64,000 nt of DNA from Nocardioides sp. B-3 (GCF_024703895.1 NZ_CP087968.1:496001-560000); one strand, 5' to 3'. Shown: positions 40,095 to 51,422, counted from the stretch's first letter. Notes: generated by a model not told the origin, from the sequence alone. A program made the numbers and translations.

Positions 40095-40151
40095 AGTCCG
40101 TGACGAACGGACCCTCGAATCCTCAGATCCGGGGTCCGTCCGTCACGGACT
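40095..40151. terminator. Long stem-loop, terminator of ettA
   Basis: Arms AGTCCGTGACGAACGGACC and GGTCCGTCCGTCACGGACT pair over about 20 bases with one mismatch around a 15-base loop, 18 bases past the ettA stop. It lies between convergent MarR and ettA genes. Confidence 0.7.
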
Positions 40152-40168
40152 TTCGAAAGACTTGCGAG

Positions 40169-41853
<1,685 letters not shown>

Positions 41854-41969
41854 CCCGGAGCCTACGGGTCTGAGCGTCCTCACCGACAACCGGCAGACTT
41901 TGAGACCTGTACGGCGATCGCCGCGTCCTTGAGGTGTGGGAGCGACCCACACGGACCACAGGAGGCCAC

Positions 41970-42504
41970 ATGCGCGACTCCCCGTCTACCGACGAGGACT
42001 TCACGGCGTTCGTCGCAGCCCGATCCCCGGCCCTCTACCGCAGCGCCCGGTTGCTGACGACCAGTGCGCCGGCGGCCGAGGACCTCGTGCAGTCGGCACT
42101 GGCCAAGGCCTACGTGCACTGGCGCAAGGTGCAGACCGCCGACGATCCCGCCGCCTACGTGCACGGAATCGTCCTCAAGACCTTCCTCAGCGACCGGCGT
42201 CGACGCAGCAGCGGTGAGATCCCGGTCGACGCCACTCCGGACCGCCCGAGCATCGACCGCGACCCGACCGAACGGCTCGCGCTGATGGCCGCCCCGGGGC
42301 AGGCTGGCGCCTCTCGATCGAGCGGTCGTGGTGCTGCGCTACTGGGAGGACCGCTCGGTCGAGGAGACAGCGCACGCCCTCCACCTCTCCCCCGCCGCGG
42401 TCAAGAACCGCGCGATGCGCGCCCTCGCCCGGTTGCGCCAGACCCTCACCGATCCCGAGCTCCACGAGCTCGCCAGCACGGAGGCACGCCATGACTCACA
42501 CTGA
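41970..42504 (+). CDS. ECF sigma factor, SigE-like family (frameshifted)
   Basis: About 178 residues. Region 2 is DFTAFVAARSPALYRSARLL, APAAEDLVQSALAKAY and AYVHGIVLKTFLSDRRRR. Region 4 is restored after removing one base near 42298: RAVVVLRYWEDRSVEETAHA and SPAAVKNRAMRALARLRQ. ATG at 41970 with an ideal AGGAGG 5 bases upstream. The end overlaps the downstream membrane gene by 14 bases, indicating cotranscription. Target genes unknown. Confidence 0.92.
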
Positions 42505-43309
42505 CGAACTGCTCGACCCCCACGAGGCCGAGCTGCGCGACCTGCTCGAGCGCACCATGAACGACACGACGGCGCCGCTCGAGATCGGGCCGCACGCCCT
42601 GCGGCAGGGCCGCCGACTCCGCACCCGGCGTCGCCTCGGCATCGCGGCCGGCGCCGTGGCGGCCGGCACCGTGGTCGCGCTCGTCCTGCCCACGGCACTG
42701 GGCAGCGGCACGACGGCCATCGATCCGGCGGGCGCCCCGTCGAGCTCGGCCAGCGAGCAGAGTCCGGAACCGCCGACGGCCGAGGTCCCCGAGGGGTGGT
42801 GGTCCATCCCTTCCACCGAAATGATCTCGACGGTCGAGGCGATCTTGCCCGACGGCGTGACCGTCACCTCCCCCGGCCCGCTCACGCTCGACGGCCCGGA
42901 GGACGGATTCATCAACGCATTCGTGACGGGTCCGGATGGCCCCGGCCGACTCCACATGGTGCTCCTCGGGGGCGACGAGTCGAGTCCACTGATCCCACCG
43001 GGCGCAGACCGGGCTGGCACCGGCGACCTCATGTCCCGCGTCGTCCGCTGCAGTGCGGAGGCCACCGCTGACGACAAGTGCATCGAGCTCACCAACGACG
43101 CCGGGGCGATCATCGGCCGGCGACTGATCAGCCACTACGGTGATGTGGTCATGAACCGGGTGACGCTTCTGCGCGGCGATGGCATGGTCTACGCCGCCGT
43201 GACCAACACCCTCGACGACCAGCCCGGCCCAGATTCGACCGCATCCGGGGAGACTCCGCCCCTCACCCTCGACCAGCTCGAGGACCCGGTCGCCAACGAC
43301 ACTGGGTGA
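42491..43309 (+). CDS. Single-span membrane protein, putative sigma-factor partner
   Basis: 272 residues, intact. The N-terminal cytoplasmic segment is about 48 residues (MTHTDELLDPHEAELRDLLE), then one membrane span (LGIAAGAVAAGTVVALVLP) and a Ser/Pro-rich linker (PSSSASEQSPEPPTAEVPE). The extracytoplasmic domain contains two cysteines (RVVRCSAEAT, DKCIELTND) that may form a disulphide. Its position and coupling to the sigma gene suggest an anti-sigma or regulator, but there is no zinc-binding HxxxCxxC motif, so that role is inferred from context only. Confidence 0.75.
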   Translation: MTHTDELLDPHEAELRDLLERTMNDTTAPLEIGPHALRQGRRLRTRRRLGIAAGAVAAGTVVALVLPTALGSGTTAIDPAGAPSSSASEQSPEPPTAEVPEGWWSIPSTEMISTVEAILPDGVTVTSPGPLTLDGPEDGFINAFVTGPDGPGRLHMVLLGGDESSPLIPPGADRAGTGDLMSRVVRCSAEATADDKCIELTNDAGAIIGRRLISHYGDVVMNRVTLLRGDGMVYAAVTNTLDDQPGPDSTASGETPPLTLDQLEDPVANDTG

Positions 43310-43335
43310 TGCCCGCGACCTGAGGCGCCCCGGCC

Positions 43336-43381
43336 GACCGTGTGGATCTGGTGTCACCGGCTGCACCAGATCCACACGGTC
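43336..43381. terminator. Perfect 18-base-pair hairpin between convergent genes
   Basis: GACCGTGTGGATCTGGTG (43336-43353) and CACCAGATCCACACGGTC (43364-43381) pair perfectly around a 10-base loop, between the sigma-partner gene and ssb. Bidirectional terminator. Confidence 0.8.
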
Positions 43382-43399
43382 GTCGGCGTCGGGTCGGTC

Positions 43400-43921
43400 T
43401 CAGGCCGCGTCCGCGGCGGCAACCTCGGCGGCGGGCGCTGCCGGCTGGTCGACCGACGCCACGGGCTGCTCGCCCAACGGCACGGCCCGGGGATCGGTCG
43501 CGGACTGGCTCGGCTGCTCCCGGCTCCACTGCGGCTGGGGCGCGACCGACTGGACCATCTCGGGTCGGACCGGCTTGGTGAAGACAGCCGTCCCCCGCGA
43601 CAGGTCGTGCCCGACCGACGTGGCGGTGATCACCAGCTGGGTGTTGGTGGTGCCGTCCTCCTTGGTCCACACGTCGGCTTCGAGCTTGCCGTGCACGACC
43701 ACGGGGTCACCGCGCTTGATCGACCCGTGGACGTTGTCGGCGAGCCGGCGCCGAGCTCGGATGGAGTACCACGTGGTCGCGCCGTCCTCCCACTGGTTGT
43801 TGCGGAACTTGCGCGACGTCGTCGCCACCCGGAAGTTGGCCACGGGCGCACCGCCGGGGACCTCCCGGAGCGAGACGTCGGAGCCGACCCAACCGGTCAG
43901 CGTGATGTAGGTGTCGTTCAT
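43400..43921 (-). CDS. ssb: Single-stranded DNA-binding protein, paralogue without acidic tip
   Basis: 173 residues, intact. OB-fold signature MNDTYITLTGWVGSDVSLRE, VANFRVATTSRKFRNNQWE, TTWYSIRARRRLADNV and KLEADVWTKEDGTTNT. The C-terminal tail is Pro/Gln/Ala-rich and ends AEVAAADAA, lacking the acidic DDDIPF-like tip that recruits repair proteins in the main SSB. That suggests a secondary SSB. M. tuberculosis has a second SSB-like gene (Rv2478c) next to ettA, matching this location. Two DnaA-box-like motifs lie upstream. Confidence 0.9.
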   Translation of the reverse strand: MNDTYITLTGWVGSDVSLREVPGGAPVANFRVATTSRKFRNNQWEDGATTWYSIRARRRLADNVHGSIKRGDPVVVHGKLEADVWTKEDGTTNTQLVITATSVGHDLSRGTAVFTKPVRPEMVQSVAPQPQWSREQPSQSATDPRAVPLGEQPVASVDQPAAPAAEVAAADAA

Positions 43922-44017
43922 GAGAAGTGCCTTCCTCGCTGTCGAGGACGGCGTGTCCGCCCTCGACACCAAGAGTGCGGCGAGGCACGGACACCGACGC
44001 TGCGGCGTACGAAATCC

Positions 44018-44054
44018 TGTGGACGACCGTGAAGGCGAGGGACCCTGTGGAGAA
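44018..44054. promoter_or_regulatory. Two DnaA-box-like nonamers upstream of ssb
   Basis: TGTGGACGA (44018-44026) and TGTGGAGAA (44046-44054), each one mismatch from TGTGGACAA or TGTGGATAA, 28 bases apart, in the 152-base gap between the GTPase gene and ssb. Function unproven. Confidence 0.3.
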
Positions 44055-44073
44055 GAAGTGGCCCGCGACCGGC

Positions 44074-45729
44074 CTACTTCAGTGCGATCGCCGGAGCCGT
44101 CGCGCATCGTGGAATAGGCCTCGAGCTCGGCTCGCATCGGTTGGACCACGATCTCCTCGGAGACCGACGAGATCGCGTCGCGCAGCCGCTTGTCGGCCAC
44201 GCGTCCGCGACGTCGCGCCGTCATCGACACCAGCACCCGGCACAGCAGCGCGAGCAGCACCCCGAGCGCTATCCCGCCCAGCAGGAGCAGCGTGGGGACC
44301 GGGAAGCCACCCACCTCGGGTGTCGGCGGTTCGGGCAGCCGGGCGTAGGCGCCGAACGCCAGCAGCGCCAGCCATCCGCCACCGACGACGGCGGCGATGA
44401 TCAGCAGCCACTGCAGGACGCGCACCGGGCCGGCCCACATCGGGATCCTGTCGGCACCCGGGTCGGTGGCCGCGACGGCCCGGTCGAGCCGGTCGCCGAG
44501 GTCGGGCAGGCGGGAGACCGACGCCGTGCGGATCGCGGTGACCCGGGGCTGGCCCATGCCGTCGGACACTCGGTCGGCCAGCGCGCGCACCTCGGTGTCG
44601 ACCCGGGCCTTCTGCACACCGGTCGCCTTCGGCACGGACGTCCGGGCCGCGCCGGTGAGCTGCTTGCCGGCGGCACCGAGGTCGAGGTGGAGTCGCTTGA
44701 GCGGGTCGGGCTTGAGCCGGGAGAACCACGCCGTCACCGGCCAGCCGGTGGCGCGGTTGGCGCGGATGCGGGTCGAGTCCTCGACGGCCTTGACGACCGT
44801 CGGCACCCCGGCCGCGTCGGCGAACGCGTCATCCAGCGCGGCGACCCGTTCGGTCGACAGCGAGCGCACCGTGGCGGTGCCGGAGGCGGCCCGGAGGCGC
44901 TCGGCGGCGGCGCGAACGTCGGCACCGAGCCGGGCCCGGGTCGCCTTCTTCTCGGCCACCCGCTTGGCGATCTGCTTCTTGAGCTCGTCGATCCCCCAGC
45001 CGTGGCGGGCACTGATGGGCAGCACCGGGACACCGTCGAGTCCGTCGGCGTCCAGCAGGCGGCGTACGTCCGCGACCATGCCGTCACGACGCGCCTCGGG
45101 CACGGTGTCGATGTGGTTGAGGACGACCAGCATCACGTCCTTGTGGGACGCGAGCGGCGCGAGGTAGCGGTCGTGGATCGCGGCGTCGGCATACTTCTGC
45201 GGGTCCGGGACCCAGACGAACATGTCGGCGAGCCGCACGAGCCGGTCGACCTCGAGGTGGTGCGAGACCTCCGTCGAGTCGTGGTCGGGCAGGTCGAGGA
45301 GCACGACACCGGCCGGGGCGTTGTCCTCCTTGCCCGTGGACAGCATGGAGTCGCGAGTGACCCGGTGGCGGGCCGGGATGCCGAGCCACCCGGGAGCTCC
45401 TCGGCGCCGTCGCGGCCCCACACGCAGGCCGTCGCCCACGAGGTCGTCGGCCGGCGGACGCCGACGGCCGACAGCTCGAGCTCGGCCAGCGCGTTGAAGG
45501 TCGACGACTTGCCCGAGCCCGTGGCCCCGGCGAGCGCGACCACCGTGTGCTCGGCCGACAGCTTCAGGCGACCGGCGGCACGGTCGACGACGGAACGGGC
45601 ATCGTCGATGAGCGCGGAGTCGACACGCCCCCCGGGCGGCGTCGACTGCCTGTTCGAGACCCTGCACACGGGTCCCGATCTCAGAACTCCGCGAGACGAG
45701 CTTTTGGCCCCCTCGAGCAAGGACGTCAT
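44074..45729 (-). CDS. Membrane-associated YfjP-like GTPase (frameshifted)
   Basis: About 550 residues. G1 ALAGATGSGKSSTFNAL, G3 LLDLPDHDSTEV, G4 VVLNHIDTVPEA, G5-like ISARHGWG. A long helical region follows, then two membrane segments (VLQWLLIIAAVVGGGWLALL, VPTLLLLGGIALGVLLALL) and a helical tail. Breaks near 45397 and 44085. After the second is repaired, the stop is TAG at 44074. Without repair the frame runs falsely into ssb. Starts MTSLLEGAKSSSRG at 45729. It stands 39 bases after a dynamin-like gene, a pair common in actinobacteria. Confidence 0.85.
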
Positions 45730-45768
45730 GGTCTCCCTCGGAAAACAGCGGAAAGTGCGCTGCCCACC

Positions 45769-47559
45769 CTATGTGGCCGAGGCCGGTTCATTGGTCGTGC
45801 CACCCTTCGCGGCGAAGCGAAGATCGTCGACGCGCCGAGATGCTGATCTCAGCTTCTCCGGCGCCTCGGGCGAGATCTCGAGGCTCTCGAGCAGGTCGAT
45901 GTAGCGCTGGCGCTCGCTGCCGAGGAGCTCGGTGACCTTGCTCTCGAGGTCGCGGCGCGCGCGCTCGGCCAGTGCGCGGACGGCCCGGTCGCCGAAGACG
46001 GCCTCCAGCAGCTTCTGTCCGAGGACGGCCGAGCCACCGGCGATGCCCGCCTCGGCGCCGGTCACGCCCGCGGTGTGGGCGAAGACGACGACCATCAGTG
46101 CGACGGACAGGCCGTTGACGCCGAAGGCCGGGAAGCGAGCCGTCGAACGCTTGTCGGCACCTTCGGTCCGGACCATGTCCGGGACGTCGGACTGCCAGTC
46201 GCGTACGGCGCGCTCGGCCCGGCGACGGAAGTCGCGTGAGGCACGACCGAGGTCCTCGCCCGCATCGGCCAGCAGGATCTGGCCCGAGGCCAGCGACTGC
46301 CGGGAGGCCTCGGCGCGCTCAGCGGCGGCCTCAGCGTGCTCGAGGATCAGCGTCTCGAGGCCGGACTCGACCGCAACGGTGACGCGCTCGGCCTGCTGCG
46401 GCTTGCCCTTGATGGCGTTGACGACCCGGTCGCGCAGCCAGCCGACGCGCGTCTCGAGCGACTTGAGCAGCTCGCCGGTGCCGACGAACTCCTGCCAGCG
46501 GGCGAGCACCTCGCCCCGCAGGAGCGTGCCGTCGGCGGAGGCTTCGGCGATCTCGGCCACCGCCCGGTCGTAGGCCTTGTTGGCGTCGTCTCGCAGGCGG
46601 CGTACGGCATCGACCTGCTCGGTGGCGGCGTCGGCGACGGAGTGGGTGCGCCGGGCCAGCGTGCGTACGGCGCCGTCGAGCGTCTGCTTCACCACGGCGG
46701 AGCGGGCCTCGGAGTCGGCGGCCAGCGACTCCAGCCAGCCGCGGATCTGCTCGACCGACTCGGTCGGCAACAGGCCCTCGTCGCTGACCTCGCCCTCGGT
46801 GACGGTGAAGAGCGGGGAGTCCTTGAGGCCACGGCTCGCGAGCATCCGGGCGAGGTGGGTGGAGACGGTCTCGACCGCCTCGGGCGCGGTGCGGTCCAGC
46901 ACGATCGCGACCGCGGCGGAACGTTCGGCGGCCTTGCGCAGGAAGTCCCACGGCACTCGGTCGGCGTAGCGGGCGGCCGAGGTGACGAAGAGCCACAGGT
47001 CGGCGGCGGCGAGCAGCTGCGCGGCCGGGGTGCGGTTGCGCTCCTCGACCGAGTCGATGTCGGGCGCGTCGAGGATGGCGAGGCCGGCCGGCACGGCGTC
47101 CGAGGCGACGAGCTGCAGCGCGTCGGGGTCGTTGGTCGGCTTGCTCACGCGCTCGAGCTCGGGCAGCAGCCGGTCCCGGCCGAACCACTCGGCGTCGGCC
47201 GGGTTGTGCACCAGCACGGGCGAGCGAGTGGTCGGACGGAGGACGCCGGGCTGGGTGACGCGCTTGCCGACCAGCGAGTTGACCAGCGTCGACTTGCCGG
47301 CCCCGGTCGAGCCGCCGACAACGGTGAGCAACGGCGCGTCGATCGTCATCAGTCGCGGGATGACGTAGTCCTCGAGCTGGTCGACCATCTCGCGCTGGGC
47401 GTCGCGGTTGGCGACGGCGCTCGGCAGCTCCAGCGGCAGGCGCACCTCCCGGAGCGCGCTGCGCATGCGCACCGTGGCCGTGAGCATCTGGGTGCTCTCG
47501 GTGCTGGGGCCGTCGTGCTTGCCCTCGTCCTTGCTCTGCTTGCTCTCGAGCTCAGTCAT
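45769..47559 (-). CDS. Dynamin-like/YfjP-related GTPase with membrane segment
   Basis: 596 residues, intact. G1 VVGGSTGAGKSTLVNSLVG, G2 Thr in VLRPTTRSPVLV, G3 ILDAPDIDSVEE, G4 IVLDRTAPEAV. Long helical stalk-like region with frequent Glu/Ala/Arg (residues about 290-460), then a hydrophobic stretch (LSVALMVVVFAHTAG, then GIAGGSAVLGQKLLEAVFG) likely inserting into membrane, and a C-terminal helix. The layout recalls bacterial dynamin-like pairs such as DynA/DynB and IniA/IniC, but identity with those is inference. The ATG overlaps the prsW stop (ATGA). Confidence 0.85.
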   Translation of the reverse strand: MTELESKQSKDEGKHDGPSTESTQMLTATVRMRSALREVRLPLELPSAVANRDAQREMVDQLEDYVIPRLMTIDAPLLTVVGGSTGAGKSTLVNSLVGKRVTQPGVLRPTTRSPVLVHNPADAEWFGRDRLLPELERVSKPTNDPDALQLVASDAVPAGLAILDAPDIDSVEERNRTPAAQLLAAADLWLFVTSAARYADRVPWDFLRKAAERSAAVAIVLDRTAPEAVETVSTHLARMLASRGLKDSPLFTVTEGEVSDEGLLPTESVEQIRGWLESLAADSEARSAVVKQTLDGAVRTLARRTHSVADAATEQVDAVRRLRDDANKAYDRAVAEIAEASADGTLLRGEVLARWQEFVGTGELLKSLETRVGWLRDRVVNAIKGKPQQAERVTVAVESGLETLILEHAEAAAERAEASRQSLASGQILLADAGEDLGRASRDFRRRAERAVRDWQSDVPDMVRTEGADKRSTARFPAFGVNGLSVALMVVVFAHTAGVTGAEAGIAGGSAVLGQKLLEAVFGDRAVRALAERARRDLESKVTELLGSERQRYIDLLESLEISPEAPEKLRSASRRVDDLRFAAKGGTTNEPASAT

Positions 47560-48677
47560 CGGGTGGGAACCACCTGTCCGGGGAAGGAGATGTAGGGCCG
47601 GACAGCGTTGAGGGCAACGACATGCTCCTGACCCCTTTCGGCGAAGTCGTGCGGAGCGGTGCCGCGCAGGTAACGGTGATGAAGGTAGGCCAGCTCGATC
47701 GCCGCCGCCCGGTACTCGCGCATCGCCCGCTCACCTTGCGCCCCACCTGCCTGCTTCGCGTGGATGCGCGCCTGCCGGCGGTGCCGCAGGTCGACCAGCC
47801 GGGGGATGTCGGTGGCCGGCAGCAGTCCGCGCTGCGAGGCATCGGCGAGGGCCGCGGCCATCATCCCCTTCTCGGATCCGCGTCGATACAGCGCGAAGGC
47901 GATCAGACCGAGGAAAGCAGGCAGCATCATCGTGCCGTAGACGACGAAGAAGTTCTCCGTCCCGCCGAGCGTGGAGGAGTTCCACAACGAGTGGGCGATC
48001 ACCGCGACGGCGTACCCACCCAAGGGCGCCAGCCAGCGCACCGCCAGCTTGCGAGACGTCACGGCGAGACCGACGCCGATCCCGATGAACGCGGTGAAGA
48101 GCGGGTGCGCGAAGGGGCTCAGCAGGCACCGGATGATGAAGGTGCCGGTGAGTGCCTCGGTGCCGCCGGGGCCCATGCCGTCGGTGCCGTTGTAGGCCGC
48201 CGCGAGATAGAGGATGTTCTCGGTGAAGGCGAAGCCGATGCCGACCATGCCGGCGTAGACGATGCCGTCGAGGACCCCGTCGAGCTCGTGGCGGCGCCAC
48301 CACAGGAGCAGCACCGGGAACGCGCCCTTGGTCGCCTCCTCGGTGACCGGCGCCAGCACCGCCAGGGGCTCTGCTCGTCGCTCGCGCCACCGGCCGGGCC
48401 GATGCCCCCGGAAGAGGAGCGCCGCGGCGGTCGCCACGAAGGCTCCCCACAGCAGGCCGCCGACGAGCAGCGAGCGCGGCTCGGGCTCGTAGCGGTCGAG
48501 CCACATGAAGCAGCCGACCAGCGGGCCGACGGGCAGCGCAGCCAGCAGTGCGGCGAGGATCAGCGATCCCGGAGCACCGGACAGCGCGATCACGACGGCC
48601 ATCACGAGGGCGCCGAGCAGCACGAGGGCGGTCACGACAACGGTGAACGCAACGCTGTCGCGGCGACGTCTGGGCAT
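47556..48677 (-). CDS. PrsW-family intramembrane metalloprotease
   Basis: 373 residues, intact. About eight membrane helices with the zinc-binding motifs APVTEEATKGAFP, GFAFTENILYLAA, SPFAHPLFTAF and VIAHSLWNSS. In Bacillus PrsW cleaves an anti-sigma factor under envelope stress. Other members act on different membrane proteins. A charged cytoplasmic tail follows (RLVDLRHRRQARIHAKQAGG). First gene of prsW, dynamin-like GTPase, YfjP-like GTPase (and perhaps ssb). Confidence 0.9.
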   Translation of the reverse strand: MPRRRRDSVAFTVVVTALVLLGALVMAVVIALSGAPGSLILAALLAALPVGPLVGCFMWLDRYEPEPRSLLVGGLLWGAFVATAAALLFRGHRPGRWRERRAEPLAVLAPVTEEATKGAFPVLLLWWRRHELDGVLDGIVYAGMVGIGFAFTENILYLAAAYNGTDGMGPGGTEALTGTFIIRCLLSPFAHPLFTAFIGIGVGLAVTSRKLAVRWLAPLGGYAVAVIAHSLWNSSTLGGTENFFVVYGTMMLPAFLGLIAFALYRRGSEKGMMAAALADASQRGLLPATDIPRLVDLRHRRQARIHAKQAGGAQGERAMREYRAAAIELAYLHHRYLRGTAPHDFAERGQEHVVALNAVRPYISFPGQVVPTR

Positions 48678-48738
48678 GCCCGAACCCTAGCCCGATTCGA
48701 CTCTGCGACCGGTTTCCTCCCGGCGTACAGTGACCGGC

Positions 48739-50112
48739 GTGAGCGACCAGACGACTCCCGAGACCACCGAGCCGAAGACCGAGTCCCACGATCCCGCGGT
48801 CCCCGAGGCCTATGCCGCGTTCATGCGGACCGGCTGGGGTGAGCGCAAGCTCGACGTGCCGGTGCACCCGATCTCGGAGTACGCCGAAGCCCGCCGCGCC
48901 GGGCTCGCCGACGCCTTCCCGGGCGAGCGCCCGGGTGCTGCCCGCCGGCACGTACAAGGTCCGCGCCAACGACACCGACTACCGCTTCCGCCCGGACACC
49001 GCCCACACCTACTTCACCGGCAACCAGACCTCCGACGCCGTGCTGGTGCTGGACGACGGCGAGGCTGTCCTCTACGCGCGGCCCCGCTCGGAGCGCGACA
49101 CCGACGAGTTCTTCCGCGACCGGCAGTACGGCGAACTGTGGGCCGGGCGCCGCCCGTCGGCCGACGAGATCAGCGACTCGCTCGGCATCGAGGTCCGCCA
49201 CGTCAACGACCTTCCGTCGATCGAGGACGACCGCAAGACCCGCGACATCACCACCGACGAGGACCTCGCACGGGTCGCCTCCGAGCTGCGCCTCGTCAAG
49301 GACGAATGGGAGGTCGCCGAGCTGCAGGAGGCCTGCGACATCACCACGCTCGGCTTCGAGGACTCGGTGCGCGAGTGGGACCGCGTGCTCGAGCTCGGCG
49401 AGCGCTGGATCGAGGGCACGTTCTTCCGTCGGGCGCGGGCCATGGGCAACGACATCGGCTACGACTCGATCGTCGGCGGCGGGTCGCACGCGACGACGCT
49501 GCACTGGATCGACAACACCGGCCCGATCACGCCCGGCGAGCTGGTGCTGCTCGACATGGGTGTGGAGGGCAAGAACCTCTACACCGCCGACGTCACCCGC
49601 ACCATCCCGGTGGACGGCCGGTTCACGACGTTGCAGCGCGACCTCTACGACCTCGTCTTCAACGCCCAGCAGGCCGGCATCGAGGCGGTCAGGCCGGGCG
49701 TGCCCTTCCCCGCGGGCCCACAACGCGGCCATGGAGATCCTCGCCCACGGGCTGTCCGACCTCGGCCTGCTGCCGGTCTCCGCGGAGGAGTCGCTCGACC
49801 CGGAGTCGAAGCTCTACGCCCGCTGGACCCTGCACGGCACCTCGCACATGCTCGGCATGGACGTCCACGACTGCGGTCGCACGTCGAAGGACATCTACCC
49901 CAACGGCGACCTCGCCGAGGGCATGGTCCTCACGGTCGAGCCCGGCCTCTACTTCCGGGAGGACGACCTGCTCGTCCCCGAGGAGCTGCGAGGCATCGGC
50001 ATCCGGATCGAGGACGACATCCTCGGTCACCGCCGACGGCTGGCGGAACCTGTCCGCCGCCCTTCCCCGCACCTCCTCGGAGGTCGAGGAGTGGATGGGT
50101 GCACTCCGCTAG
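48739..50112 (+). CDS. Aminopeptidase P family (M24) metallopeptidase (frameshifted)
   Basis: About 457 residues. The N-terminal AMP_N domain has YRFRPDTAHTYFTGN. The pita-bread catalytic domain has all five metal ligands: LLDMGVEGKN (Asp), YTADVTRTIPV (Asp), LHGTSHMLGMDVHD (His), LTVEPGLYF (Glu), IRIEDDIL (Glu). Removes an N-terminal residue before proline. Breaks near 48932, 49722 and 50030. Start GTG at 48739 or 48730. The stop TAG overlaps the rlmC start (TAGTG). Confidence 0.92.
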   Translation: MSDQTTPETTEPKTESHDPAVPEAYAAFMRTGWGERKLDVPVHPISEYAEARRAGLADAFPGERPGAARRHVQGPRQRHRLPLPPGHRPHLLHRQPDLRRRAGAGRRRGCPLRAAPLGARHRRVLPRPAVRRTVGRAPPVGRRDQRLARHRGPPRQRPSVDRGRPQDPRHHHRRGPRTGRLRAAPRQGRMGGRRAAGGLRHHHARLRGLGARVGPRARARRALDRGHVLPSGAGHGQRHRLRLDRRRRVARDDAALDRQHRPDHARRAGAARHGCGGQEPLHRRRHPHHPGGRPVHDVAARPLRPRLQRPAGRHRGGQAGRALPRGPTTRPWRSSPTGCPTSACCRSPRRSRSTRSRSSTPAGPCTAPRTCSAWTSTTAVARRRTSTPTATSPRAWSSRSSPASTSGRTTCSSPRSCEASASGSRTTSSVTADGWRNLSAALPRTSSEVEEWMGALR

Positions 50113-51219
50113 TGGAGTGTCACCACTACGACGCGTATCGCTGCCGGTCGTGCTCGCTCCCGGAGGTCCCGCGCGCCCAGCAGCTCAGTGACAAGGAGGC
50201 GCACGCGCGTTCGCTCGTGCCCGCGGTCACCCGGGTTGCCGACGATCGCCGGGCCTGACGCGGGGTTCCGCAACAAGGCCAAGATGGCGGTCGGGGGCAC
50301 CGCGTCCGCGCCCACTCTCGGGATCCTCGACCGCGAGCACCACGGCGTCGACCTGCGCGACTGCGGACTGCACTCGCCGGGCCTCTCGTCCGCCCTCTCG
50401 GTGGTGGCGGATTTCATCACGAAGGCCGACCTGGCGCCGTACGACGTGAAGACGCGGAGCGGCGAGCTCAAGCACGTCCTGCTCACCGAGTCCCCCGATG
50501 GCGAGCTGATGCTGCGGCTCGTGGTCCGGTCGACCGCCGACGAGGCGCGCGTCCGCAAGCACCTGCCGTGGCTGCTGTCGTCCCTGCCGGCTCTCCGCGT
50601 GGTGTCGCTCAACATCCAGCCGTCGCACGCCGCCGTCCTCGAGGGCGTACGCGAGATCGTGCTCACTCCCGACACCGCGCTGCCGATGCGGCTCGAGGGA
50701 CTCGAGCTGGCGCTGCGACCTCAGGGGTTCTTCCAGACGAACACGTTCGTCGCCGCCGCGCTCTACGCCCGGCCCGCGCGTGGGCGTCGGCGCTCGAGCC
50801 GACCACGGTGTGGGACCTCTACTGCGGCGTCGGCGGCTTCGCCCTGTCGTGTACGGCGGACGGCCGGTCGATCACCGGCGTCGAGCTGTCCGTCGAGGCG
50901 GTCGCAGCGGCGTCGGCCACAGCACCCCCCGGAGTGATCTTCGTGGCCGGCGACGCAACGCAGTGGGCGCTCGGCCAAGGGGACTCCCCGGAGCTGGTCA
51001 TCGTGAACCCGCCCCGTCGCGGCATCGGACCGGCGCTGTCCGAGTGGCTCGAGGCGTCGGACACGTCGCACGTCGTCTACTCCTCGTGCAACGCGGTCAC
51101 CCCCGGCCGAGGACCTCGCGCGGATGCCGTCACTGCGGCCGGTCGAGGCGCGGGTCCTCGACATGTTCCCGCACACGACGCACTACGAAGTGATCGTGCT
51201 GCTCGCCCGCGGGGAATAA
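50112..51219 (+). CDS. rlmC: 23S rRNA uracil-C5 methyltransferase, RlmC-like (frameshifted)
   Basis: About 368 residues. Opens VECHHYDAYRCRSCSLPEVP (4Fe-4S Cys cluster in the RlmC arrangement), then FRNKAKMAVGGT and LRPQGFFQTNTFVAAALY. SAM site VWDLYCGVGGFALSC and TGVELSVEAV. Catalytic region VIVNPPRRGIGP and YSSCNAVT, where the Cys nucleophile forms the covalent intermediate. Breaks near 50255, 50770 and 51105. RlmC, RlmD and RumA are related. The assignment rests on the N-terminal cluster right at the start and the absence of a TRAM domain. Confidence 0.88.
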
Positions 51220-51422
51220 CCCCCGACCCCTTTCGTTGGGCCCGGTGTGCGAGCACCGGTGACAGATGGCGAGACGCTGACGCGTCGGCGCGTCGTGGAC
51301 CTGCAGCGCACCAAGAGCTCGCGCTGTCGTCACTGACGCAGCCGCTGTCAGTCCTCTCCCCGCCCGACACCGGCGCAACCCCGCTGGGTCGCGCCCGTGT
51401 GACGAAAGGCTATCTTGTAACT

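Noticed and set aside
43400..45667. A 755-codon minus-strand frame joining the YfjP-like GTPase and SSB as one fusion protein.
   Set aside because: Removing one extra G near 44085 gives a natural GTPase C-terminus (TMRDAPAIALK) and a TAG stop at 44074. The residues read between 44074 and 43921 are arginine/serine-rich filler, and ssb has its own clear start.
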